64,000 nt of DNA from Jaenimonas drosophilae. Taxonomy: Eukaryota; Euglenozoa; Kinetoplastea; Trypanosomatida; Trypanosomatidae. The notes beneath the pieces are model-generated. The model was not told where the DNA came from and ran no database searches. It worked only from the letters and a program-made list of their open reading frames with translations. The DNA lies in contig JASAON010001578.1 of assembly GCA_030849065.1 (NCBI GenBank), positions 1-64,000 of the forward strand, in the 5' to 3' direction. Both the position numbers and the translations under genes were made by a program. Below are positions 21,584 through 33,800 of this stretch, piece by piece. How positions within the stretch are numbered: position 1 is the first letter of the stretch; each line of letters begins with the position of its first letter.

Positions 21584-24500
21584 TCAGCTCATATCAAAGA
21601 TCAGGCTCCTTTCGAGCTCCGTCGATTCCATCCCGCTCCCATCCCGCTCCGCGCCAGAGCGCGACGTCACCGGAAGATCATCGGCACCCCCAAACACCAC
21701 AGGAGCAATTTTGCTCGTCAAGGTCGGCCGCAGCTGCGTGAGAAGAGGGATGCTGATGGCATCCATCTCAATCTGGTCTTGGCGCATGACGGCGTCAATG
21801 TCGTTGAGCACGCGAGCCACGCGGTTTTGTTGGCAACAGAAGCGGGGCGTCACTCCAATGAAGTACCGCACCCCATCGTGCTCTAGCCGCCGAATCACGT
21901 AGCGGTCGATGCGGACGAAGTGGCCATCGGGGTCCCTCACCCACTCCTCATCCGACTCCTCCGCATCACGGGTGAGCCCCGTCACGTACTTCACCCAGGA
22001 AAGAATAACCTCTTCCAGGTTCAACGTGCCAACCGCACGATCTGGCGCCGCGGCCGCACGCGTCGTTGCTTGGACGACCCCAGCCGCTCCCGCAGGCGTG
22101 GTGGGGTCATTGGCATCCATGGCGGCCCCGTTGGCCATGGCGTTCTTTTCATCCTGTGGCGTGGCCTCGGAGATGTTGGTGTAGCTATCGTCCAGCCCAC
22201 CAGAGCCACGCACCCAGAAGCCGCCTTGTGGGGCGAGGGGAAAGCGCGGGGTGACGGCGGTGATGGACCCACGGCGGTCAGGGTCTGGGCCCGTCGTCGT
22301 GGCGTGCATCTGCAGAGGTAGGAAAGGTGCCGCGGGGGGGACTTCGGCACTGGCCGACGGGATGGCAGTTTGAAAAGATGCTGGTTGGGTGCTGCCCAGC
22401 TCGCTCCCGTGGGCGGCGACGGTGCCGTTGCTGCCAATCTCGGGGGAGGCGGTGATGGGGGAGCCCTGGGTCGGAGGGGCATGCGCCGTCACGACTTTGT
22501 GGTTGTCATTGGGGGTTCCCAGATTGAGTGCCGATGGCATCGCCCAGGTCCCACGTTCTGCTGCTGTGCAGCACCGCAGGACGTCCCCCTGCCACAGATC
22601 CGACTCGGGTATATCCTCGCCCACGACGAGCACGTCGTTGGCGTGTTGCGGGGGTGGCACCCGATCGCCACCGTGGAGCAGGCCAACGTAGTTCCACTGG
22701 CGTGGTCCGGGTACGGCATCGCTATCCATCTTAGTATTAAGTTGTTGTGCCAGCAGCAGGCACGCACGTCGGGCGTAGGCGGTGCTAGCCCACACGCAGA
22801 GATGGCCCTTCTCAACCCACATGCGGAAGCGGCCCTTGCGGCGGAGGAGGCGGGCCGTGACGGCGGCGGCGTTGTGCGCCGCGGTGGAGCTCGTCGTGGC
22901 GGCGGGGTGGCGCGGAGATGATACATCTCCGCTGGCGAAGGTGGGGAGGGAGGGGGTCATGAGCGGGGAGGCTGAGAGGCCGCCGGTATCGAGGCTGAGG
23001 CTGCCACGGCGCTGCCCCGTTGAGATGTGGGCGAAGAGGGGCCCTGTGCCGTTGGCGGCTGAGGTGGGGCTGGTGGGGCGGAAGAGGCGGTAGCCCGTGT
23101 CGTTGAGGCCCGGGTGGCGGAGGGCGGTGCGATGCACGTTGTGGCCCGAGGCAAGAAAAATGGGAATGTGGCCGCGGGCGTTGGTGTTGCTGAGGCGTGT
23201 GCGGTGAAGAGCGGCGGTGGGGGCGGCAGGGGCGCACGGGGTGAGATGACGGCTGAGCTGAAGGCTGCGGTGGAGGCTGGAGGAGCTTGTGCCGGCAGCA
23301 CCGTGAAGGTGCGGGTTGGTGAGTGAGCTGCCCAACGAGGAGGTGGAGATGGCCTCACCAAAGTCAAAGAGCTCGGCAGCGGAGCAGATGTCGGGGACAT
23401 CATCCTCGTAGAGGTAGCCCTCCTCCTGATCACGTTGTTTGGTGGGGTTGTGGTGCTCATCCATCACTTCCTGACTAAAGCCACTCATGCCGTAGTGAAA
23501 GGGGCGTTCTCCCGATTTGGCCGTGCCTGCATCGAGCAGAGTGCGGAGTCGCACGCGGAACTCACGCACAAATTGCAGCATCGGCTGGTTGGTGAGGGGG
23601 AAGCGCAGCAGGAAGGGAAGCATGGGGAGGAAGCGGGGCTTGATACGCGCCTGAATACACTGACGGACGTACATGTTCGCCGCCAGCAGCACGACTTGCC
23701 CAAGGATTTGATCCCCAACATCCTTATCCACGAACATGGTGGCCTTGAGAAGGTGTTGGTCCACCGTCGTCGCCATGCCGCTGCCGTCCACCTCCTCGAC
23801 ATCCTCCGACATCTCATCCCACTCATCGCACGCCTCGCTGACGGAGCCCTCCCCACTGGAGGCATCCTCCGCCGACCACTCCCGATCCCACAAATCCTCG
23901 GGAATGGCAGAGTTGCTCCGCGTGCCAGGCGCCCCATCCACCGTCCCATTGCGGCGACTGGCGGGTGGGTGAGAACAGCTGCTCTCCAGGCCGGCTCCCG
24001 TGACGAGCCCAGAGCGAGCCTGCAGGGTGGACGGAATGACACCGAACATGCCCAAGAGCTTGACCTGCACACCATCAAAGTCCACGTAGCCACCATCTCC
24101 ATCGGTGGTTTGCGGGGTCTTGTTTTCATCACTGCGGGCGGCGATGGCGCATGGAATGGGGCGAATGTAGTGCGCGGTGGGGGCGATGATGTGCTCCAAC
24201 CACCGTCGCTGCCGACGTGCCTGTCGCGGCCGGCCCGAGGCCAGTCGGAGGGGGCGGACCGTGGCGGCGATGGAGGAGGCCGACCGCGCATGGCCGCCAG
24301 CCTCTCGATCGTGGGTGCTCCCCGCCCAGCCATTCTGTGGCGCGGTAGTGGCGGCGGCACGGCGCATCATCCGCTGGCGGCGGCGAAAGCGACGTCGCTG
24401 GCCTCTGCAGGGCCGACAGCGGCACGGGTGGGCGGTGGCGTGGCCCCATCCTTGCAGGGTAAGTGTGTTCCGGGAACGTCCGCGGTAGTAGCGCGCCGCG

Positions 24501-25168
24501 CTGAGCGAACCCGCTGCGTGCTGAATCTGCGCAAGGCGTTCCAGCGCAGCCGCCTCCACCATGGAAGGGGGGTGGGTGCCGTGTGGCCGCGTTGCTCGCG
24601 TGGGTCGGCCCAGCACAGCGTTGGCATGCTGCACCTGTTGGAAGTAGCGCTCTCGGAGATCAGCATCGGTCTCAGACATACCCACCTCACTCTCGGAGAT
24701 GAGAACTTGGTAGAGGCCCTCAGCGGTGTCGGTGTATCGCTCGTAGGCGTAGTCGTGCTCCTGGCACGGGTTGGTCGGGATGGGGGCTGCGGCAACGGGG
24801 TCCGTGGGGGGTGGCAAGAAGGGGCTTCCCGGATATCTCGCGCTGAGCTCCGCGGTCTCCTCCACCTCCTCCTCCTGGGCCTGCCGTCGCTGGCAGAAAG
24901 TTTGGAACTCTTCTGAGGAGTTGGCGGAGGAGGTGAGGCAGAAGTAGTCGCTATCCTTGGAGGCGGTCGTGGGGCGCGTCGCACGGTAGTAGTACTTGGC
25001 CGTACGCCGATGACGGGCATGAAAGAGGTTCATAAACAACGGGCAGTCCGGGCTAGGGAAGAAAGTGCGGGTGAGGGGGATGAGAATGATCTCCGTGCGA
25101 CGCTGGCGGCCATGGCGGTAGCTGTACAACCCGCGTTGTTGTGATTCACGACTGGGTAGCGCACCCAT
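21584..25168 (-). CDS. MG..PS family protein C, N-myristoylation-type start, 1194 aa
   Basis: The protein starts MGALPSRES: Gly2 and Ser6 fit the N-myristoylation pattern. Blocks shared with the proteins at 39384-42626 and 47018-49375 occur in the same order: IILIPLTRTFFPSPDCPLF (residues 27-45), IRPIPCAIA (about 334), MFVDKDVGDQ (about 478), NQPMLQFVREFR (about 527), NDVLVVGEDIP and QGDVLRCC (about 830-850), LEEVILSWV and DEEWVRDPDG (about 1050-1085), and RLEHDGVRYFIGVTPRF (about 1092-1108). Between the blocks are Ser/Ala/Thr-rich and acidic low-complexity inserts. One stretch (FRMWVEKG onward) is shared mainly with the 1080-aa relative. No catalytic motif or membrane segment is seen. I cannot assign a known domain; a myristoyl-anchored peripheral membrane protein is the inference. 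A CCCCCAG acceptor lies 22 bases upstream. Confidence 0.88.
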   Translation of the reverse strand: MGALPSRESQQRGLYSYRHGRQRRTEIILIPLTRTFFPSPDCPLFMNLFHARHRRTAKYYYRATRPTTASKDSDYFCLTSSANSSEEFQTFCQRRQAQEEEVEETAELSARYPGSPFLPPPTDPVAAAPIPTNPCQEHDYAYERYTDTAEGLYQVLISESEVGMSETDADLRERYFQQVQHANAVLGRPTRATRPHGTHPPSMVEAAALERLAQIQHAAGSLSAARYYRGRSRNTLTLQGWGHATAHPCRCRPCRGQRRRFRRRQRMMRRAAATTAPQNGWAGSTHDREAGGHARSASSIAATVRPLRLASGRPRQARRQRRWLEHIIAPTAHYIRPIPCAIAARSDENKTPQTTDGDGGYVDFDGVQVKLLGMFGVIPSTLQARSGLVTGAGLESSCSHPPASRRNGTVDGAPGTRSNSAIPEDLWDREWSAEDASSGEGSVSEACDEWDEMSEDVEEVDGSGMATTVDQHLLKATMFVDKDVGDQILGQVVLLAANMYVRQCIQARIKPRFLPMLPFLLRFPLTNQPMLQFVREFRVRLRTLLDAGTAKSGERPFHYGMSGFSQEVMDEHHNPTKQRDQEEGYLYEDDVPDICSAAELFDFGEAISTSSLGSSLTNPHLHGAAGTSSSSLHRSLQLSRHLTPCAPAAPTAALHRTRLSNTNARGHIPIFLASGHNVHRTALRHPGLNDTGYRLFRPTSPTSAANGTGPLFAHISTGQRRGSLSLDTGGLSASPLMTPSLPTFASGDVSSPRHPAATTSSTAAHNAAAVTARLLRRKGRFRMWVEKGHLCVWASTAYARRACLLLAQQLNTKMDSDAVPGPRQWNYVGLLHGGDRVPPPQHANDVLVVGEDIPESDLWQGDVLRCCTAAERGTWAMPSALNLGTPNDNHKVVTAHAPPTQGSPITASPEIGSNGTVAAHGSELGSTQPASFQTAIPSASAEVPPAAPFLPLQMHATTTGPDPDRRGSITAVTPRFPLAPQGGFWVRGSGGLDDSYTNISEATPQDEKNAMANGAAMDANDPTTPAGAAGVVQATTRAAAAPDRAVGTLNLEEVILSWVKYVTGLTRDAEESDEEWVRDPDGHFVRIDRYVIRRLEHDGVRYFIGVTPRFCCQQNRVARVLNDIDAVMRQDQIEMDAISIPLLTQLRPTLTSKIAPVVFGGADDLPVTSRSGAERDGSGMESTELERSLIFDMS

Positions 25169-27819
25169 AGGATCTAACTCTCTGCTTCTTCTGGGGGAGG
25201 TAGAGTCACGTTCACCTAATCTGTGGTGTCGTTCTCACAATGGAACACACTCCCCTAGCACACAAGTAGTGTAGTGGGATGGATATGGGGTGAGAGGGGA
25301 GCAAGTTGGAGGCAAGCGAAGAGGAAGAGATGACGATGACGATGGATGGCCGGCGTGATTTGATGGAACGGGCTGCAAGGGGCTTCCTGAGTCCAAGTAA
25401 TAGAAGAAGGTCCGCCACAGCTGAAATGGGGGGGCTGAGCGCAGCACGGGTAGATGGTTTAGTGTGAGGTGACTCGTATAGGGCCGGGGTTGTTCGGTTG
25501 AGATGAAGATGAGTATGCTATCCCCTGTGTCGGTGGGGTGTGGTTGTTGATCTGCTTTTTTTTTCTTTCGCTCTGGTGATACCGTTGCAGAAGCTGGTCG
25601 GTTGGAGAAGCCTGCAGTCGTAACGAAGCAAGGAAGGTTGGTGAAGAGGGGGTGCCTGAGCGAGGTGAGTTTTGGCGAGTTCAATATATCCTTTTCTTTT
25701 GCTGCTATCGAATAGCGCACCGGGCGTTAAATGGTAGCCCGTCCGTCGTGCCAATTTGGATACCTCGATTGATCTCCGAAGGAACCACACGCGCACACGC
25801 ACACACCACCCGCTTCGCACCTAAAATCGACGAAATATCTGGAGCAAAGTCCTGAATGTACGTGTGTGAGAGAGAGAGGGAGAGTCCCGTCGAGATCCAG
25901 CGGAATCGCGTTCTCACTTGGGAAACGGCTCACCTCCCCTGCCAGCAGGAGTTGTTGATGGGGGGGGGGGAAGTGGGTGGAAGAGGGGGGGATAATGGTG
26001 GCTTAGGCGGTCTCTGTGTTGCCTGGAACAACACCCAAAACGGAGGGGTTTCACGGTTCTCGGGATGACTGATCGCAGCAGTTCAGGAACGAAAAAGAAA
26101 AGCAAAAAGAACAATAAAAGCCCTTTGAACGTACCACGTGTCTCTGTTAACCCGAAAAAAAAAATCCCCCGTGAGTACAAGCAATGAGCAAATGAAATCA
26201 AAAGAAGAAGGGGAGAGCTTCAGCGCAACGTCAGCTCAGAACCCGTCCGGGAAAAACGAAGAAAAGGAAAAGAAAACCTAGGCACGGATGAGGCTCGCAC
26301 AGAATGTGTGGAGTGGGACGTATGGAAGGATGCTGGTTCCAGAGATCTGCGACTGAGTCTGGTGAGGCCGCCAAGATTGGCGTAGGGGTCAGCGGGACGA
26401 GGACGAGCCACCAACGTCGGGAGGCTTCGGCAGTTCAAGAAGAGAAACGGTTGATGGGGAGGGTGCTGGAAAGCGCCTCAATCGGTTCTGCCACTCGCCA
26501 GATGGGATATTTCGTGGTAGGTAGAGGAGGATGAATGAGTGTGTGAGATGGAGGTTGCCGATGAAAGGAAAGCACACAGGCTCGCTCTGCTCGTGTACGG
26601 AGGAGGGGAAGAAGGAGATGCCTTCACCACAACCAAGAATGCGATGCAAATGAAACCGCCGCGCCTAGTGGTGAAGAAGAAGAAAAAGATGGACTAGCAG
26701 CCGAACAACAACAACAGGGACAATACTGGCACAACAAAAAACAGGATATGCTGAGTGTGTGCAAGGTACTGTATATGGTTGAAGAACAAGTGAGCGGGAA
26801 ACAAGGAAGATGGATGCCTTAGTCCGTTTATGTCTCTGGGTATCCTACAAAAGTGTGAGAGAGAGGGAGAGAGGGCTTGTGTGGATGGAGCCTATGGTAT
26901 GTTTGTGTTTCTTGCGAATCTAGGGGCGACGTACCTGCTCTAACTGTAAGGGCAGAGCAAGGCAAACCACAACTGCGATTATTCCTTCCTTCTTCTATCG
27001 ATTCTGTGTAAGGTGGAGAGAGAGAGGGGGGAGAAAGAACAAGGAAGAAGTCCAGGCAGTAGTACTGTAGTGCGTTATAGGGTTGGGTGTGGTGTGTCAG
27101 AGAGATACACTCCAAACAAGTTGGGTGATCGAGTCATACATTGGCAGCGACAACATCAAATAGAGATACAAAATGAACGACAGAGGATGGGATGCGAACG
27201 GCATCACTCAGCACCTCAGCGAGAGAGGGGGTAGTAATCAATGTAAAGGAAAATAAGATGTGTATATGTGTTCCGCAGGTCGGTGGCGCACCTCCAACGT
27301 GATATGAGAGGGGGAGGTTAGCATCCGGTCCGGCTCGATATGTGTTGTTGGGAAGGTTGCCAAACCGAACAGTAAAAAAAAAAAAAAAGAGATCCACAAA
27401 GTTTCGACTCAGTTAACCTCCCCCAATGAAGGGAGAGAGAGGGAGAGAGTCGAAAGAAAGACGAAAACATGCAGCTGCGAAAAAACGATGCCTCCCCAAA
27501 ATATGCATCGCAAATGCGCACAATGGAGATTGGTGGCGCTAATCGCGCCGCACACTCATCATTATCATCATTCAAATCTGTACACGCATGCGCATGCTCA
27601 CTTCTGACAACGTTTTTTTTGTTGTTCTGTTGTTTTTTTTATAGGTTGGTTGCGCCCGCATGTCCTAGGCAAATAAAACGGTTTCATTCTCCAGAAAAAA
27701 AAAAAGAACAACGCGATTGTCTCGCACAAACCAAAGGTTTTAGAGGGCCCATATATACACCGTCTTTATGAGGGTTAATGTTGATGATTGTGTCGCCCAA
27801 AAAACGTTCGCCCCCTCAT
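25169..27819. other. 2.65-kb gene-free region, probable 3' UTR of the C2-repeat gene
   Basis: No credible gene is seen. The region contains a candidate acceptor for the 1194-aa gene (TCTACCTCCCCCAG, AG at 25191-25192), a G-run near 25961-25970, and oligo-T/oligo-A runs at 27375-27390, 27608-27640 and 27693-27705. Frames here are low-complexity and inconsistent in phase. Confidence 0.5.
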
Positions 27820-30800
27820 TCATCGGTTTTCCGTGAGGGGTGCTTTGCAGATGCGCAGAGAAGTGGCATTGGTGGCCGCTGGGGCCTCATCTCGGTTCTC
27901 CCCGCGCTCATCCATACGCCGCACGCCAGTTACACGTCCTTCCAACCCTTCCTCTCCAGCCGAGCACCACTCGCTGTGGCTCTGACTGGTGACACTGCTC
28001 GTGGCCGTTCGAAGTGGGTAGTGTGAGAGCAGCATGGGTCGGGGTTGGTCCGTGCCTGGCACAGCAAAGAGCCCGAGCGGATCTTCGTGGTAGAACCACA
28101 CCAATGAGGACTCCCGCGTTCGATTGGGGCTGTGCTTCTCCTCTGGGTTATCTGAGGTCGCTGGCTCTGCACAAACAGAAAAGCAGCGATGAGCCTCGGG
28201 GAGAGTTGTGGCAATGTGGAAGAGCTGGTTCCGCAGAATCGGGATCCACCCTTCGACCTGCTCCAGCTGTGCAGTGTTGGGCCGCGCTGCCCCATCCTCC
28301 GCTCCACCTCCACCTTTGGAGGCTGTGACCATGTCTTCGGTACATTCAATTGGCGGAAAGAGTGCCACCCCTGGGGCAACCGTGGCATGTTGTAGAAAGT
28401 GTAGTATGCTGCTGGAGAGGCCTTGAACGAAAAATTCCACGGCATCCATGGTGGCCACCCCATCCTCGGGGCGGCGCGAATGGCCCTTCACGGGGGATCG
28501 TCGGAGCATCGCCGTCGCCGCGCACTCGCGCGTCACGTGCGGCGGAGAGTCTTCCATGAAGTTGGTTAGAGGTGCGAGCTTGGCCGGAAGCGGCAGAGGA
28601 ACAGGTCGGCAAAAACCTGAGATGCCACACTGCAGCGCTTGATGCATGAGCCATTGCACCTCTGACGAGTCCACCGTCATCCAGCTCAGGGTGACGATAC
28701 AGCTCGTCAATCGGGTATCTTGCTTCTCCACCTCCACCAATGTTCGAAGACGCTCGAGAATACGCGCGTTGCATCGATGGAGGCAGTAGGTGCGATTGCA
28801 AATCATCCCATGCCGGGTTGAAGGGTTCCGGGAATCGAGGCTGCAGGTACGCACGCTGCTTCCGGGGGTACGGTAGCCAAAGGGCGCCAAGTGAGGTCCT
28901 CTGGAGACCACATTGGGAGGAAGCGAGGCCGGAGGCAGCGGATGGAGGGAGGTGGACGGGTCGGCAACGGGGGTCACGAAGTTGCCGCTGGTGCTGCCAG
29001 CCTCTGCGGTTTCCTTGGAGCATAGAAGAACAAGCGCTCCAGGTGGGACGGAGGAATGGAGTATGTCCTGGGCGGCCAGAGTCTGGCCCCGGCCGGAGCC
29101 ATGCGCCACATCCATGATCATGAGGCGATGTTGCGCCACAAATGCGTGCGCGGAGGCTTGGGCCGTTGCGGGATGCCGGTCGTCGGTCTGGAGGACGCCG
29201 TAGGCGTACACGAGGGCATCCTCCACGGTGCTCTCTCCAGTTACAGGAAAGATGAGGTGTTGGCCCGTTGCTGCATCGAGAAGTGCAAGAGATTCAATCA
29301 CAGTGAAGGGCAAAGTTGTTGTGTGGTGGCTTGGTGAGGTCGGAGGACGGCCGAGGTGCCCGCTTCGCGTTGCCGCCAGTCCGTCTGGTGGATGAGCGCT
29401 TACCGAAGCATCAGTTGAGGAGGGGTTGTGATGGGGTACCCGTGTCCCATCCGAGACATTCGAAAGGAGGGTGTTGCTACTCAGCCGTCGCTCCCCCAAT
29501 GCTGCACTTCCCATCGGGCGGGATGCTTGACGTGCCACCGGTCCTTCCGGTATCACTCTCCACTGCACCAGCACACGTCGGTCGAATGGGGATGTTAGTG
29601 GGCTTCCTTCCTCGCGCGGCGTCACCACCTTCATCCTGGGAACTTCCAAACTGAGCCAACGCATCTGCGGATGCAACGGTGCCCCAAATCCAACACACCC
29701 ACCCCCGTTATCTCCACTCCCCTCGTCACCCGACGTCGGAGGACCTTCCACAGCGAAGGTAACAACACCCACGAGGTCATCCTCAATGGAGGAGGAGGAG
29801 GCGCCGCCGGCGGCTCGAAGCAGCCGTAGCTCTACCAGCTCCAGAGGGCATTGCAGCGGTAGGCACAGGCCGTCGAAGACAGGATTGGGGCCCCACACGA
29901 CGTCTGAAAGGCAAGACAGCGAGGGATTCCCTACACACGTGAGGCTCAGGTGGTAGGCCTCGTACTCAGACTCGAGACCCTGGGAGGTGGGCACCTGCAG
30001 CTCCAGACGGTAACCTAAACCGTGCAAAGACAGCAGCTGACGCTGACGAACGGCGTAGGTTTGTTCGGGGTATAAACCGATGCCCACAACCACGGTGCCA
30101 AGACCGCCGGCAAAGGCATTTGCCCGCAGCACATCGCGGCCCCCATGTCGAGGATCTCGTCGTGGGAGGAGCGTCAGTTCGAAGCGGCGGGGTTCCTGCA
30201 TCGCAGACATTGCGGGGTCGCTGACGGCAGAGGTGGTGAAGGTCGCAACGCCGAGAAACTCCGTCATGGCTACAGCATCCTCGCGGCCCTCCTTGTGGGC
30301 CGTTCTGCCAGCCTCTTCGGGCAGCTGTGGTTGTGGGGCTGAAGCCCACAGCTCCAGCCGGAGGTGGTGGGGTTCCCCAGATGGTAGGTCCAGCTTGAGT
30401 CGCGTCGGGGCAGTTCGGCCAAAGAAAGCGGCAGAGGCTGGCCCACCACAGTCATCCGCCACCAACTCCGCACAGAGTCGGCATGGATTAGATCCCGACG
30501 ACGCCGATGACCGAGGCCCCGTTCGAAGGACCTCAACGGGGCATACCTCCGACGGGCCCAGCTCCTCCACGTAGACAGCCACCGCCACACAAGAGCGCGT
30601 GCCCTGCCTCGGAGGTGCCACGGCGAGGGACCGGGCCGACTCTACAAAGAGCTCCAACACGTGCGGGCTACGTGCAGGTGAGCTTTGGGGCCATGGGTCC
30701 GTCTCCTCCACCTCCCACTCTACAAGAAGTGAGCCACAGGAGTCATCCGACTCTTCAGGGCCATCCGGTGGGGGGTGAAGGTCTAGGCAGAGTTTGTGCG

Positions 30801-33800
30801 TCGAAGTATTGAGCACGGCACTTGCCAGAGCGCCCCACGCCCACGCTCGCTGGCGGGGCGGGGGTCGAATGAGCCGAAGCAGTTCACCCAGTGGCAGCGA
30901 CGCAACCCCGAGGCACACATCCTCAGCCTCCCCACTCTCGGAGTGGCAACAATGGCGAACGCACAGCTCCACCGACTCCGTCGGCTCCAGCATGGTTAGC
31001 CGAGGCAGCTGAAGGTACCAAAATGGGTTAGCGGTATTCATGATGACGCTACTTCGGTAGCTACTCCGACTCATGGACCCTTCCGTTGGGACGGAGGCTA
31101 GGAGATAGCAACTGGATGGGATCTTCTTGCCTGGTGTATACAGGCCAGTGCCTCCCAAGACACGGAGGGATAGCTCCCGCTGTCGCCGTACGCTTGACCC
31201 CAACTCCTCCTCCGACTTGCACATCCACGTCATCTTGACGATGAGCTCCCCCACTCCCTCCTGGTCCTCTTCCGGGTCACCAGCAGCTCCCTCACCGACC
31301 CGCCCCTTCGTTGGGGGCGGCCTCAATCGAAGCACATCAGTTTTGGCAATGCCCAACTTCCACGTTTTGTGCGGGGCGGTCATTGCCGCAGTCCCAAAAA
31401 CGGCGTGGCTGTGGACCTCTCGAATTTCCACGGTGACCAGCGGCGGGGGCTCCGTCCGGCGTGGGAACACAAAATCAGATGTGAAGGTCATTGGGGAAAC
31501 AACGTCCGCGCCCGCTTCGGCCGTCGCACCGGCCGGTCGTAGACGAATAGGGGGGCTGTGGAGGCTGTGGCTGTCTTCTGCGAGTTGTCCGACCTGCAGC
31601 ACCGCGTAGGGTGCCAAGGAGTGCCCCCACGCTGAGGTGGGGGCCGACGCGTTGATCAGGGCCAGAAGCTGCACTCGTAGGGTAAGTACTTCGGATGAGA
31701 TGGTCGATGTAGCATCGAGGCCACAATGGAAGCTCGACACCACATCGTGCCGGGCACGCCACGCAGAGCAAGAGAAGTCATCGAGTGCGGTGGTTGGTGT
31801 ATGAGGAGCCACAGCGCCACGAAGCAAGCTTGTCTGGGCATCCGACAGGGCCTCGTGCACGTCCATGGAGTGCTCGCCGAGGGCGGGTGATGGTGGGGGA
31901 GGGGTGCGGTGGAAGACCCCTGGAACGGTGTGAGAGGCGATGAGGGCCGATACCTCATCACGATGTTTGTCTGTGTGAATTTGTAGCTCGTGCAACATTT
32001 GTCGCTGCTTTGCCTCAGGAGATGTGTTCCAACAAATACCAATCATCGTTGGAGAGTTAGCCGACGCATCGTTTGCGTTGACCGTATTCATGGGAAAACT
32101 ACCACCACCAACATAGGAAAGGCTTGCAAAATTGTGGGCATAGCGGCCGACACATGTGGCAGCAGTTTGCGCTGTCGATGGAGGTCCACGATGAATCTCA
32201 ATCACAATACCTTCCACAGAGGGTCCGCAGTTCTCCACGACGTAGGTGCAGGCACCCCAGCGAGGAACCCACAATGAGCCAGCCGCTCCCACTGAATCTG
32301 CTTCCATGACAAAGAGCTCCACTCGAGGCCCCGGTTGGTTGAGCGTGCCAACTACCGTCGCGGTGGGTACTTCACAAGGCGATCGAGAGTCCATTGGCGC
32401 AGCGGCCTCCCACAATGCATTGGGAATGAGCGCCTCCACAATCTGAACAGCAAATCCGCCAGTGGGCGGGGGAGCCACCGACGCTCCGCAGGTATTCTCC
32501 ATCAAAGGCGGTGCACAAGACGGGTCAAAACTCCCGTTCTCGCATGATGGTAGGTGTTTCTGGTTGGGGAGGAGATGTCCAGAGAAGGGAGGTGGAACCT
32601 CGTGCAGGACAGAGGACGGTACGACACCTGTGGTGAGGGGGACCCTCAACCCATCCTCTTTCCCTTGTGGCACGGCTTGCACCTTGTTGTCCGCCGCACG
32701 ACGTTCTTGAAGACAGTGGAGGAACCCAACGACGTCAAAGTCTGGGGAGGGAACGAGGGTCCACGTCAGCCAGCCACAGGCCTCATAGTCTCCAACTGCC
32801 TCCGACACTGGACCCGCATCGATTCCTCGTGCATCACGGGCGTAGCAGGGCATCAGCAGCGTCAAGGGTCCATCGTAGCCAACATCCATCATCCGCACGC
32901 CATCCTCTGCTGAGAGTCTCAGCGGGCCAAGGCCGTAGCACGTGGACACTTTGGGGGGATTCACCTTGAACACATCAACGCCCCCCTCACCTGTGTGGGT
33001 GGTGTTGGGGATGCGGCTCACCACACACTGCACGGAGAGAAGGTCTTCCATGGAGAGCTCCACATGCGGCAGGCTAAAGTCAAACCGATCACCAAGTGTA
33101 TGTGGTGGTGGTGGCCGCCGCCTTCGATGTCGGTGGTGGGATGCTGATGATGGGTGGGATGCTGTGACGCCGTCGTCGCCGGCAGGCGGGCATAGCGCGT
33201 CCATGAATTCGCGCTTGCGACGGAGGTGGCGCTTCCACAGCCCTTTGCGGGATGGCTCAGCCACGATCTCGTTGCAGGAAGTCGGAGAGGAGGACCACAA
33301 CAGACCATTCAGGTCGGGTGATGTTGGCAGTGGATGTGGGGAGGTCATCATCGTCAACTGCAGAAGACTCTCCTTGGCAATCAGTGGACCCTCCACCCAC
33401 GTGGAGGAGGCATGAAGAGCATCCTCCACCTCCTCCTCATAAAAGCGATGGCCCATGGCAGATGCCTGTTCGCGGCTCTGCCGCTGGGTCTCTCGAGCCC
33501 TCCTCCACTCTTCCTGAGCGATGGGGTGGAGGAGAACCACAGCATCTTGGCGATACTGCCGCTTCTCCTGCATCTTTCGCTCCCACTCGCGGAGGAAGGA
33601 AAATGCAGATGGGCTCAACACCGCCGAAAGTGGCTGAAAAGTGATAGCCCGCAGGGTGCACATGGGGCCGTTGAGGCGAAGCCCGCGGCCCCCGCCAACG
33701 CTGCCCTCACAGCTTCCTCGGCTGGCAAGGTCGGTGAGGCGGACAGCAGTGGCGGCATCCACGTTCTTCCTCCGGGGTTTGGGGAGGGAGGTGGTAGCAG

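Noticed and set aside
23435..24916. 493-codon plus-strand open frame
   Set aside because: Exact antisense of the 1194-aa protein gene, whose blocks are conserved in two paralogues; the antisense frame is a by-product of GC-rich codons.
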